Source: Sinorhizobium americanum
Lineage (GTDB): Bacteria > Pseudomonadota > Alphaproteobacteria > Rhizobiales > Rhizobiaceae
DNA length: 64,000 bases
NCBI RefSeq assembly: GCF_001651855.1
Contig: NZ_LNQC01000045.1
Coordinates: 62,001-126,000 of the forward strand
Reading direction: 5' to 3'
Part shown: positions 28,287 through 37,100 of the stretch, one piece after another
How the letters are laid out: each line of letters begins with the position of its first letter
Position numbering within the stretch: the stretch's first letter is position 1
Made by a program: the position numbers and the translations under genes
The notes under the pieces: model-generated
What the model was told of the DNA's origin: nothing
Seen by the model: the letters and a program-made list of their open reading frames with translations, nothing else
The model's database searches: none

Positions 28287-29768
28287 ATGGTAGAAGATGC
28301 ACGTCCGGCCAAAGAGACCGCGCCGCCGCGAGCGGCCGTCGGGTTTCTGCGCGGGCTCTCCGGCAAGCTCCTGTTGCTGACGATCGCCTTCGTCATGCTG
28401 GCGGAGGTGCTGATCTTCGTGCCCTCCGTCGCCAACATGCGGATACGCTGGCTCGAGGACCGGCTGAACACCGTGGCCGCCGCCGCCGTCGTCGTCGACG
28501 GGCTGCAGAATATCGAGCTGCCGCGCGCCGTGCAGCGCGAGACCCTGATGGCCACCGGCACCAAGGCAATTGTCATCCGCCGCAAGGATGCCTCGCGCAT
28601 GATCGCCACCGTCGACATGCCGCCGGCGATCGACGGCGAATATGACATCGCCAATTTCACGGCCCTCGGGGCGATCCGCGACGCGTTCGACACGCTGCTT
28701 TTCGGCGGCAGCCGCATCATGCGCGTCTATGGCCCGCTCGGCGAGAGCGATGCGACAATCGAACTGGTGATGAAGGATGCGAGCCTGCGCAAGGCGATGC
28801 TCGCCTATTCGCGCAACGTCTTTCTGCTGTCGATCGTCATTTCGCTGATCACCGCGGCGCTGATCTTCCTTGCCATCAACCGCATGCTGATCGTGCCGAT
28901 CAAGCGCCTGACGGCGAGCATGCAGGAGTTTTCCGACGAGCCTTCGAGCCCGGAACGCGTCCTCGTGCCGCCCGACGGCGGCGATGAGCTGGCGGTCGCC
29001 GGTCAGCACCTCGCCAGCATGCAGCGCGAACTGCAGAAAACCCTGAAGCAGCAGAAGAGCCTCGCGGAGCTCGGCCTCGCTGTCTCGAAGATCAACCACG
29101 ACATGCGCAACATCCTGTCCTCGGCGCAGCTCATCTCCGACCGGCTTGCCGATGTCGACGATCCGGTCGTCAAGCGCTTTGCGCCGACGCTGCTCAGGAC
29201 CATCGACCGCGCCGTCGGCTACACCCAGGAGGTTCTCTCCTACGGGCGGACCGCCGAGGCCGAACCGCATCGCCGTTTCGTGGCGCTTCGCCCGCTTGTC
29301 GAGGATGTCGGCGAACTCCTGGCTGTCGACCGCCAGAGCGGCATCGAGTTCGACGTCCAGGTCCGTGATGACATCATGGTCGATGCGGACAGCGAGCAGC
29401 TTTTCCGCGTCGTCCACAATATCTGCCGCAACGCCGTCCAGGCACTGATGAACCACCAGCCGGAGGATGGCCGGCCGAGGATGGTCTCGGTCTCGGCCGT
29501 CCGGACCGGCAGCGTCGTGACGATCTCCATCGAGGATACCGGCCCGGGCATGCCGGCCAAGGCGCGCGAGAACCTCTTCGCCGCCTTCCGCGGCTCGGCA
29601 CGCTCCGGCGGCACAGGGCTTGGCTTGGCGATCGCCCGCGAGCTGGTGCTCGCCCATGGCGGCACGATCGCCCTCGTCGAGAAGCCGACGCCCGGCACGC
29701 TGTTCCGCATCGAACTTCCGGACCGCCCGGTGCGGCTCGATGCTTTCCGCGCCAAGGGACGCTCCTGA
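28287..29768 (+). CDS. Membrane sensor histidine kinase with HDMRN phospho-acceptor box
   Basis: 493 residues. TM1 is about 27-48, a periplasmic sensor about 50-175 with no recognised fold, TM2 about 177-202, and HAMP about 203-255. The dimerisation/phosphoacceptor helix carries SKINHDMRN (His271). The ATPase domain has VVHNICRNAVQAL (N box), EDTGPGMP (G1) and GTGLGLAIARELV (G2). No response regulator gene is in the window. The ATG at 28287 lies 22 bp past the flavoprotein stop, so it is probably in one operon with the TVP38 and flavoprotein genes; what it senses is unknown. Confidence 0.9.
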   Translation: MVEDARPAKETAPPRAAVGFLRGLSGKLLLLTIAFVMLAEVLIFVPSVANMRIRWLEDRLNTVAAAAVVVDGLQNIELPRAVQRETLMATGTKAIVIRRKDASRMIATVDMPPAIDGEYDIANFTALGAIRDAFDTLLFGGSRIMRVYGPLGESDATIELVMKDASLRKAMLAYSRNVFLLSIVISLITAALIFLAINRMLIVPIKRLTASMQEFSDEPSSPERVLVPPDGGDELAVAGQHLASMQRELQKTLKQQKSLAELGLAVSKINHDMRNILSSAQLISDRLADVDDPVVKRFAPTLLRTIDRAVGYTQEVLSYGRTAEAEPHRRFVALRPLVEDVGELLAVDRQSGIEFDVQVRDDIMVDADSEQLFRVVHNICRNAVQALMNHQPEDGRPRMVSVSAVRTGSVVTISIEDTGPGMPAKARENLFAAFRGSARSGGTGLGLAIARELVLAHGGTIALVEKPTPGTLFRIELPDRPVRLDAFRAKGRS

Positions 29769-29848
29769 AACTTCTCTTTCGACAGTTGCTACCGCAATCC
29801 CGGCTTGTCCACGGCTGTCGCAAAAATGAAGTTTTTTGCCGAAAGGCG

Positions 29849-29877
29849 CTTGCAATCCCCGAAAGGACGCTTTAGAG
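29849..29877 (+). promoter_or_regulatory. Promoter of tRNA-Arg
   Basis: CTTGCA (29849-29854), 17-bp spacer, TTAGAG (29872-29877), about 37 bp before the mature tRNA 5' end. The CTTG-type -35 is common for rhizobial housekeeping promoters. Confidence 0.55.
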
Positions 29878-29913
29878 GATCGCCACGCAAGCGGTGGTCA
29901 CCGCTTCAGCCAC

Positions 29914-29990
29914 GCACCCGTAGCTCAGCTGGATAGAGCACCAGACTACGAATCTGGGGGTCAGGAGTTCGAATCTCTTCGGGTGCGCCA
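29914..29990 (+). tRNA. tRNA-Arg (anticodon ACG)
   Basis: 77-nt cloverleaf: acceptor stem GCACCCG (29914-29920) pairs with CGGGTGC (29980-29986), the D arm contains AGCTCAGCTGGATAGAGC, the anticodon stem CCAGA/TCTGG encloses CTACGAA, and the T arm contains GTTCGAATC. Discriminator G and an encoded CCA end it. Anticodon ACG is read as inosine-containing arginine tRNA for CGN codons. No integrase gene or duplicate of the tRNA 3' end was found nearby. Confidence 0.97.
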
Positions 29991-30062
29991 TTTCTTCTCA
30001 AATGACACAATTTGACGCCAGCGCGTCGCCGCTTTGCGATCTCGACAACGCAGGCCTGCCCT

Positions 30063-30533
30063 TCAGCCGGGATGGCTGAACCGGGCTACCTGCGCATCCC
30101 TCGTCAGGTTGCGGAAGCTGCTGCCGCTCATATGCACAAGGGTTCGGTGGTCGCCGCCCTCGAAATAAATGTCGTTGGCTTTGTCGAGGCTCTCGTCGAG
30201 AATGACCGGTACGCCATAGGCCGATCCGATGGGCGGCACGGCGCCGATCTCGCAATCGTTAAAGAGCGTGCTGACTTCTTCCTCCGAGGCGAGGCCCAGA
30301 CGCCGGTTCATGACATCCTGCAGCGTCGAGAGCTCGACCCGGTGCGTGGCCGGCACGACAGCGAGCACATAGCCCATCTCGTGGTGTACGACCACAGATT
30401 TGGCTAGCCTGTTGCCTGGCACATGGGCGGCCTCGGCGGTCTGGCTGGTCGTTGCGGTCCGGTGGTGAGGGACGGTGTCGTAGTCGATGCCCTCAGTCTC
30501 GATATAGTGCTGGAGTTTCCTTGCGATTGTCAT
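30063..30533 (-). CDS. YbaK/EbsC-family aminoacyl-tRNA deacylase
   Basis: 156-residue protein of the YbaK/ProXp fold that clears mischarged aminoacyl-tRNAs in trans. Features are TAEAAHVPGNRLAKSVVVHHE (with the conserved catalytic Lys in LAKSVV), VVPATHRVEL, GAVPPIGSAYGVPVILDESL and GGDHRTLVHMSG. It resembles stand-alone YbaK-like deacylases; the accepted amino acid is not readable. Located just past the tRNA-Arg gene on the opposite strand. Confidence 0.85.
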   Translation of the reverse strand: MTIARKLQHYIETEGIDYDTVPHHRTATTSQTAEAAHVPGNRLAKSVVVHHEMGYVLAVVPATHRVELSTLQDVMNRRLGLASEEEVSTLFNDCEIGAVPPIGSAYGVPVILDESLDKANDIYFEGGDHRTLVHMSGSSFRNLTRDAQVARFSHPG

Positions 30534-30649
30534 CGTGGGCGTCCCTTCTGTTGAGCAGTGACGCAGGAAGATTTTATTCTGCTCTGATCGTCTGCGGAGT
30601 CAACGGCGAATGGACGCGGCAAAGTGGGCGCTACCGCATCCGACAGCCG

Positions 30650-31327
30650 TCACCACACCAACGGAACGAGCCGATAGCGCACCCGTTCCGCATAGGCGTC
30701 GTAGTCCGCAAGGCCAGCGCGCAGCGCCTTTTCCTCGATGCCGATGCGGATGGCGAGGAGAGCCGCGAGTCCCAATGCGGCAAGCAGACCCCACCAGGAA
30801 CCGAGCAGCAGCGACGTCCCGGCGACGAAAAGCAGGCTGCCGCTATAGAGCGGATGGCGGACATAGCGATAGGGTCCGGTGGTGACCACCCGCTGTCCCC
30901 GCTCGCTCTGCACCTTGACAACCGGGGCCGCGAAGCTGTTTTCGCGCATGACCCGATAGCTGAAGCCGATTGAGACAACGACCAGCAGCGCCCCCGCCGC
31001 CTGCACCCAAGGCGGCACCGCCGACCATTCGAAGCGGGCTGCATCGAGCGCCATGAAGGCGAAGGCGCCGAACAGGAACAGGAGAAGCACGGAGATGAGC
31101 ACCTTGTCGGCCTTCGGCTGGTCCTTCTGGATGGGTGCGGCCAGGCGCTCCTTGAGCAGGGCCGGATCATGCCAGGCAAGCAGCAACCCGGTGACGAGCG
31201 AAAGTGCCAGCATGAGGGCGAGGTAAATCCATGCCGCCGGCCAGTCGAAAGTTCCGGCCGATGCGAAGAGAACGGCTCCCATGATGCCGAACCAGACGAC
31301 GGTTTGGGTGATCAACCTGGCGACCAT
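30650..31327 (-). CDS. Isoprenylcysteine carboxyl methyltransferase / PEMT-like integral membrane protein
   Basis: 225-residue membrane protein with five or six helices and the ICMT/NnrU-type C-terminal motif GPYRYVRHPLYSGSLLF followed by IGIEEKALRAGLADYDAYAERVRYRLVP, which binds S-adenosylmethionine and substrate in ICMT/PEMT-like enzymes. The acceptor is unknown; bacterial members may methylate lipids. I chose the ATG at 31327 because AGGGAG precedes it by 7 nt. Longer starts (31348, 31405) lack ribosome sites. Confidence 0.82.
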   Translation of the reverse strand: MVARLITQTVVWFGIMGAVLFASAGTFDWPAAWIYLALMLALSLVTGLLLAWHDPALLKERLAAPIQKDQPKADKVLISVLLLFLFGAFAFMALDAARFEWSAVPPWVQAAGALLVVVSIGFSYRVMRENSFAAPVVKVQSERGQRVVTTGPYRYVRHPLYSGSLLFVAGTSLLLGSWWGLLAALGLAALLAIRIGIEEKALRAGLADYDAYAERVRYRLVPLVW

Positions 31328-31531
31328 CGGTGAACTCCCTTGCAACATCCATGCTGTCCCGCCGGTTCCCGAACTTAGCGGCGCAGTGGGGCACGTTTGC
31401 GGCAAGCGCGGTTTTCGGTGCGTTCACGCGGTTGTGCACTGAACCGGCCTCGAAACGGTTCGACGGGTTCCTACATGATTTTTCGTGGGCCAGCCGATGA
31501 TGAGGCCGATTGTGAGAAAGGAGGGCCGTGA

Positions 31532-31636
31532 ATGTATCGCTATATGATGAAGGAGCTGATGCTGATCATCGCCGGCCTGACCGCCTGTGCCCTTCTGATC
31601 CTTCTCCTCACGCAGATCCCGGCCGCACCGCTTTGA
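31532..31636 (+). CDS. 34-residue single-span membrane peptide
   Basis: An ATG at 31532, preceded by AAAGGAGG 8 nt upstream, opens a 34-codon frame. It has a short polar N-terminus (MYRYMMKELM), one hydrophobic stretch (LIIAGLTACALLILLL) and a short tail TQIPAAPL. The Shine-Dalgarno is close to perfect and stronger than those of most neighbours. It is predicted to be an inner-membrane microprotein with a positively charged N-terminus. No family recognised. It converges with the DUF1810 gene 13 bp downstream. Confidence 0.6.
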   Translation: MYRYMMKELMLIIAGLTACALLILLLTQIPAAPL

Positions 31637-31649
31637 TGTTGGCGGGCCT

Positions 31650-32081
31650 TCAGGTCCTTTGAAGAATTTCCGTCGTTCGAGGGTCTCGGGTGCCGTTGCA
31701 ATAGCGATCGAGCGCTCTGGCGAAGGCGCCGACGGCCGGGTCGGCGGCCTCGAAGAGCGTCATCGACGAGCGGAACTTGAGATCGTCCGGCCGGCCGAAA
31801 ATCTCGAGCGCGCTACGCCCCGCTACCGTGTTCACCGCCTCCGTGCATTCGACAAGCCGCCGGCCGAGCAGCGGGTGCTTGAGATAGGCCCGCGCCTCAT
31901 CGATATCCGCTATCGCGTAGCGCTGCGCCATCGAGGAATGGCCGAGGCCCTGAAGCTGCGGGAAGATGAACCACATCCAGTGGCTGCGCTTGGCGCCGGC
32001 GCGAAGCTCCGCCAGCGCCGTTTCATAGACGCCTTGCTGCGCCGTAACGAAACGTTCGAGATCGAAGGCTTTGCTCATCAT
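31650..32081 (-). CDS. DUF1810 family protein
   Basis: 143 residues with the family pattern LERFVTAQQGVYETALAELRAG, KRSHWMWFIFPQLQGLGHS, YAIADIDEARAYLKHPLLG and FGRPDDLKFRSSMTLFEAA. DUF1810 proteins are small cytosolic proteins of unknown function. Two adjacent ATGs (32081, 32078) are possible starts, with weak ribosome sites. Next upstream is a co-directional aldo/keto reductase. Confidence 0.85.
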   Translation of the reverse strand: MMSKAFDLERFVTAQQGVYETALAELRAGAKRSHWMWFIFPQLQGLGHSSMAQRYAIADIDEARAYLKHPLLGRRLVECTEAVNTVAGRSALEIFGRPDDLKFRSSMTLFEAADPAVGAFARALDRYCNGTRDPRTTEILQRT

Positions 32082-32126
32082 TGGCTTGTCTCATGCCGAC
32101 CGTCAGGCAGGCTGCTGTCGCAGCCC

Positions 32127-33113
32127 TTACCATCGCTGATGAACATGAACCTTGATCAGCCGCTGGTAAAGTGCGGCGATCGCCTCCCTCGCCGCTCCGC
32201 CGATCGGCGGAAGGGCGCTCGCGGCCGCATTCGATTGGGCCTGGCCGGCATTGCGGGCGCCCGGGATGACGACGGAAACGGCTTCCTGCTCAAGGATCCA
32301 GCGGAGCGCGAACTGCGCCATCGGCACATCAGCCGGCACCAAAGCACGCAATTCCTCTACCGCCTCAAGCGCCGCCTCGAACGGCACGCCGGCAAAGGTC
32401 TCGCCGACGTCGAAGGCTTCGCCATGGCGGTTGAAGCTGCGGTGGTCGTCCGCGGCGAACGCCGTGTCCCTGCCGATCTTGCCCGAAAGCAGTCCGGAGG
32501 CGAGCGGCACGCGGATGATGATGCCGACATTCTTCTTTCTTGCCTCGGCAAAGAACAGATCGTGCGGTCGTTGGCGGAAGACGTTGTAGATGATCTGCAC
32601 CGTGGCGACGCCCGGATATTCGATCGCCTTCAGCGCCTCCTCGACCCTTTCGACCGAAACACCGTAGTGGCGGATCTTGCCCTTGGCCTTGAGCTGGTCG
32701 AGTGCTCCAAAGAACTGCGGCCGGTAGTAGACGTCGGTCGGCGGGCAGTGGAGTTGCACGAGATCGAGCGCCTCGACACCGAGATTCTCGAGACTGCGGT
32801 CGATGAAGGCCTCGATATTGGCGCCCGTATAGCCGTCGGCGACATGCGGATTGAGCCGGCGACCGGCCTTGGTCGCGACGAAAGGCTTCTCGCCGCCGCG
32901 TTCCTTCAGCACCGCTGCGATGATCTTTTCCGAGCGCCCGTCGCCATAGACGTCGGCCGTGTCGATGAAGGTCACGCCACTATCGAGCGCCGCGTCCAGG
33001 GCGCGCTTGCCGTCCTCCTCACTGACATCGCCCCAGGAGCCGCCGATCTGCCAGGCGCCGAAGCCAATCTCCGAAATCGCCGCGCCCGTCCGTCCCAAAA
33101 TTCTCGTCTTCAT
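32127..33113 (-). CDS. Aldo/keto reductase
   Basis: 328-residue NADPH-dependent (beta/alpha)8 oxidoreductase. The catalytic tetrad is visible: Asp and Tyr in IDTADVYGDGRSE, Lys in VATKAGRR, and His in VQLHCPPTD. The C-terminal cofactor region includes VVIPGARNAGQAQSN. Its substrate is unknown; sequence resembles the AKR11/AKR12-like group. I chose the ATG at 33113 because GGAGGAGAC lies just upstream and it gives the usual MKTRILGRTG start. Confidence 0.9.
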   Translation of the reverse strand: MKTRILGRTGAAISEIGFGAWQIGGSWGDVSEEDGKRALDAALDSGVTFIDTADVYGDGRSEKIIAAVLKERGGEKPFVATKAGRRLNPHVADGYTGANIEAFIDRSLENLGVEALDLVQLHCPPTDVYYRPQFFGALDQLKAKGKIRHYGVSVERVEEALKAIEYPGVATVQIIYNVFRQRPHDLFFAEARKKNVGIIIRVPLASGLLSGKIGRDTAFAADDHRSFNRHGEAFDVGETFAGVPFEAALEAVEELRALVPADVPMAQFALRWILEQEAVSVVIPGARNAGQAQSNAAASALPPIGGAAREAIAALYQRLIKVHVHQRW

Positions 33114-33192
33114 CTGCAGGTCTCCTCCATCATCCTGAAATCGCAGCGGGGCCATGCGTGCTTATCGATCATTTGTATGATGATTGTGAGAC

Positions 33193-33295
33193 CTACAGCG
33201 CCGCGCGTCTTATCAGACGCGCAAAGGTCGCTGTAGCACTTTGAATTGCTGCATGTGTTTGTCCTTAAATCGAGGTCGATTTAAGGAGACATGTA
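33193..33295. repeat. Two-stem structured element overlapping the 3' end of the YigZ-family gene
   Basis: Stem 1: CTACAGCG (33193-33200) pairs with CGCTGTAG (33229-33236) and encloses a second perfect stem GCGCGTCT/AGACGCGC (33203-33210, 33215-33222) with a 4-nt loop. Stem 2: TCCTTAAATC (33262-33271) pairs perfectly with GATTTAAGGA (33278-33287), extended by CATGT/ACATG (33252-33256, 33289-33293). From memory, closely similar sequences recur between genes in Rhizobiaceae genomes; only one copy is in this window. The right arm contains the stop codon and last codons of the flanking gene. Confidence 0.7.
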
Positions 33296-33898
33296 GTAGG
33301 AAAAGGGCGTTCGATCCTCGATCGACAAAATAGCCCTGCCGCGGCTGAGATCGCTCACGAGCGCGCGTGTTGCGTCCGCCGCGTCCTTCGGCAGGCCGAT
33401 CGCCAGCACCGCGCCGGTGTCGGTGAAGCTCTCGCTAGCGATTGTGACGCCGCGGGCGGCGAGCCGCGCCTTGATGAGGGCGAGGTCGGCAAAATCGCAG
33501 GCGATCGTCGCCCGCAGCGTCTCGACCAGTTCGATCTTTTCCGCCCCTCTGAGACAGAGCGCGGCGGTGCCGCCATAGGCGCGGACCAGACCACCGCTGC
33601 CGAGCAGGACACCGCCGAACCAGCGCGTGACGACGGCAGCGACCCGGTCGAGCGATTGTCCGTCGATCGCCGCGAGGATTGGCTTGCCAGCGGTGCCGCT
33701 CGGCTCGCCGTCATCATTGAAGCGATAGGTTTGGCCGATGCGCCAAGCCCAGCAATTGTGATTGGCGGTGGGGTCGGAATGGGCGACGAGAAAGGCCTTT
33801 GCAGATTGCTCGTCGTCGATCGGACCAGCGATCGCCAGGAAGCGGCTCTTCTTGATTTCCTGTGTCGAGGTCTCGATGCGCTGGAGGGTGAACATCAT
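33281..33898 (-). CDS. YigZ/IMPACT family protein
   Basis: 205 residues. The IMPACT domain begins IKKSRFLAIAGPIDDEQSAK and contains ANHNCWAWRIG, FNDDGEPSGTAGKPIL, VAAVVTRWFGGVLLGSGGLVRAYG, then a smaller C-terminal domain. Bacterial YigZ proteins are cytosolic and poorly understood; the eukaryotic IMPACT relative influences translation control. I chose the first of two adjacent ATGs (33898, 33895) because the frame upstream encodes the palindromic repeat. The last five residues and stop lie inside the structured repeat at 33193-33295. Confidence 0.88.
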   Translation of the reverse strand: MMFTLQRIETSTQEIKKSRFLAIAGPIDDEQSAKAFLVAHSDPTANHNCWAWRIGQTYRFNDDGEPSGTAGKPILAAIDGQSLDRVAAVVTRWFGGVLLGSGGLVRAYGGTAALCLRGAEKIELVETLRATIACDFADLALIKARLAARGVTIASESFTDTGAVLAIGLPKDAADATRALVSDLSRGRAILSIEDRTPFSYYMSP

Positions 33899-33960
33899 CC
33901 CGCTGTTTCCGGTTTGGGAGCGGTCATATCGGAATGAGGGCACTTCGTCATCTTCCGGAT

Positions 33961-34121
33961 GCCCCTTCCCAACCCCTCCCCATGAGGGGGAGGGGCTTTG
34001 GCGCCCGCTGCGGCCGACTGCCATGCCGGAAAACTTCAGCCTGCTGCAATGACCAAACACGGGCCTAAAGGGTGCGGCAGCTCAAGCCCCTCCCCCTTGT
34101 GGGGAGGGGTTGGGGAGGGGC
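33961..34121. repeat. Pair of inverted 38-nt GC-rich repeats between YigZ and putA
   Basis: Copy 1 is at 33961-33998 and copy 2, in inverted orientation, at 34084-34121, with about 85 bp between. Each contains its own palindrome (CCCCTCCCC...GGGGAGGGG). Aligned after reverse-complementing, they differ at only about three positions. They form a very stable cruciform or RNA hairpin immediately past the putA stop and may end or stabilise its transcript. Confidence 0.75.
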
Positions 34122-34131
34122 GATTCGCCGC

Positions 34132-37100
34132 TCAGCCGATCGCCATCAGGCTGGCATTGCCGCCGGCAGCGGCGGTGTTGATCGAGGCGGAAACCTCCTC
34201 GACCAGCCAGTTCAGGCAATAGGCGTCCGGATCGCGGCCGATTTCCTCGCTGGAGGCGGCCTGGACCAGCACGAGCGGACCTGGCAGCGCCGCAATTGCC
34301 TTGTTGACGTCGCGGATGCGTTCGGCGTCGCCCTCGACCAGAGCGCCGGCAAAGGGGCCGTCCGCGGCCCAGTCTTTCGACCAGGAGACGCGCAGCGCGA
34401 CGCTGTGCGGCAGGTTCTTGAGCGAGTTCTGCAGACCGGACGCCGCGTCGATAACGACGCTGTTGCCGGTCGCGAGGGCCGCGGCGAGCTGGTGGTAAAG
34501 GCCGCTTTCGGTCGCCGGCGCAAGCAGGACGCGACCGCGCGGATGCAGCGCATAGAGATTGCGCTCGCCGACCGGGCCGGGGAGTTCCACATCCAGCCCA
34601 AGCGCCGAGTTGCTGCCGGCGTTGCGAGCCGCTTCCGATTCCTCCGTCGCGCCCTTGCCGTCGAGCCACTTGGCGAAATCGAGCAGCGTCGGATCGGTAT
34701 GCACGGAGCTGTGCTGCGGCGGCACCGGCGCGGTCGTCACCAGCCGGCCGAGATAGAGCGGCCCGCCCGCCTTGGGGCCGGTGCCGGAAAGGCCGCGGCC
34801 GCCGAAGGGCTGCACGCCCACCACCGCGCCGATGATGTTGCGGTTGACATAGAGGTTGCCGGCTTTGATGCGGCTCGTCACATGGGCGATCGTCTCGTCG
34901 AGGCGGGTGTGCAGGCCGAAGGTCAGCCCATAGCCGGTGGCGTTGATGTCGTCGATCAGCCGGTCGAGCTTGTCACGGCGGTAACGGATGACGTGCAGCA
35001 CCGGTCCGAACACCTCGCGCTGCAGATCGGAGAGTTTCTCCAGTTCGATGATCGTCGGCGGCACGAAGGTACCCTTCTGCGTCTCGGCGGCGAGGCCGAT
35101 CTGCTCCACCTTGCGGCCGAGCCCATGCATCTGCTCGATGTGCCTGTCGATCGTCTCCTTCGCTTCCGCCGTGATGACCGGGCCGACATCGGCGGAAAAG
35201 CGATCGGTGCGGCCGATGCTCAATTCGTGCAGCGCTCCCCTCAGCATGTTGAGTGTCCGATCGGCGATATCCTCCTGCAGGCAGAGCACGCGCAACGCCG
35301 AGCAGCGCTGGCCGGCGCTGTCGAAGGCCGACGCGATGACGTCGCCGACGACCTGTTCGGCAAGTGCCGAGGAATCGACGATCATCGCGTTCTGGCCGCC
35401 GGTCTCGGCAATCAGCGGAATCGGCCGGCCGGCGGGCGAAAGCCGATCGGCGAGCTCCGCCTGGATGAGCCGCGCGACCTCGGTCGACCCGGTGAACATC
35501 ACGCCCGCCGTCTCGGGCGCAGCGACCAGAGCGGCGCCGACGCGGCCGTCGCCCGGAAGGAACTGCAGCGCGCTTGCCGGCACGCCGGCCTCGTGCAGGA
35601 TGCGCACGCCCTCGGCGGCGATCAGCGGCGTTTCCTCCGCCGGCTTGGCGAGCACCGGGTTGCCGGCGACGAGGGCAGCGGCAACCTGGCCGGTGAAGAT
35701 TGCCAGCGGGAAGTTCCACGGGCTGATGCAGACGACGGGACCGAGCGCCCTATGGCCGGGGCCGAGGGTGCGGCGCGTCTGCTCGGCGTAATAGCGCAGG
35801 AAATCGATCGCCTCGCGCACCTCGGCAATGGCATTCAGCACCGATTTGCCCGCCTCACGCATGATCAGCCCGAGAAGCGTCGGCATGCGCGCCTGCATCA
35901 GGTCGGCGGCGCGCTCGAGGCAGGCGGCCCGCTCGGCCGGGGGAACGGCAGCCCAGTTCGAGGCCGCCTCGGCGGCAAGGCGAGCGGCCCGTCTTGCATC
36001 CTCCTCGGACGTCTCGGTGACCGAGCCGACGCGGTCGCGATGGTCGCCCGGATTGACGACCGGGCGCGTCTCGCCGCCGGCCGCACCGGTCGCGACTTGC
36101 GGCACCGCCGTCCAGGCGACTGCGGCGCTCGCCTTGAGCGTTTCGGTCAGGGCGGCGAGCGTCGCCTCGTTGGAAAGGTCGAGGCCGGCGGAATTGGGGC
36201 GCGCGGCGCCGAAGAGGTCGGCCGGCAGCGCGATTTTCTCGTGCTTCGCGCCGACCACCGGCATGGCGCGAACGATCTCCACGGGATCTGCGACGAGCTC
36301 GTCGACAGAGACCATCGGATCGGCAATGCGATGCACGAAGGACGAGTTGGCACCGTTCTCGAGCAGGCGGCGAACGAGATAGGCAAGCAGCGTTTCGTGC
36401 GTGCCGACCGGCGCATAGATGCGGCACGGCCGGCCGAGATTCTCCCGGCCCACGACTTCCTCATAGAGCGGCTCGCCCATGCCGTGCAGGCACTGGAACT
36501 CGTATCTGCCCACGTGAAAGTCCTTGCCGGCCATGTGGTAGATGGCGGCGAGCGTCTGGGCGTTGTGGGTGGCGAATTGCGGGAACACCAGCTCGGTCGC
36601 CGAAAGCAGTTTGCGGGCACAGGCAATGTAGGAGACGTCAGTGTGAATCTTGCGGGTGAAGACCGGAAAATCCTCGAGCCCGTCGAGTTGCGCCCGCTTG
36701 ATCTCGGCATCCCAATAGGCGCCCTTGACGAGTCTCACCATGATGCGCCGGCCGGCGCGCCGCGCCAGGTCGATGATGAAGTCGAGCACGAAGGGGCAAC
36801 GCTTGCCATAGGCCTGGACGACGAAGCCCATGCCGTTCCAGTCGGCGAGATCGGCATCGAGGCAGAGCTCTTCCAGAAGGTCGAGCGACAGTTCCAGCCG
36901 GTCGGCCTCTTCGGCATCGATATTGAAGCCGATATCGTATGTCTTGGCGAGGACAGCCAGCGCCTTTACCTTCGGCAGCAATTCGTCCATCACCCTTGAG
37001 GCCTGCGCCCGCGTATAGCGCGGATGGAGCGCGGAGAGCTTGATCGAGATGCCGGGGCCTTCATAGATGCCGCGTCCGGCCGATGCCTTGCCGATCGCGT

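Noticed and set aside
26615-28720. 701-codon minus-strand frame opposite the flavoprotein and kinase genes
   Set aside because: Crosses three genes with conserved motifs on the plus strand; composition is that of a shadow frame.
29914-29990. tRNA-Arg as attachment site of a genomic island
   Set aside because: No integrase gene and no second copy of the tRNA 3' end found on either side; neighbouring genes look like ordinary chromosome.
34072-36999. 975-codon plus-strand frame opposite putA
   Set aside because: Antisense shadow of putA, no recognisable domain, starts inside the inverted repeat.
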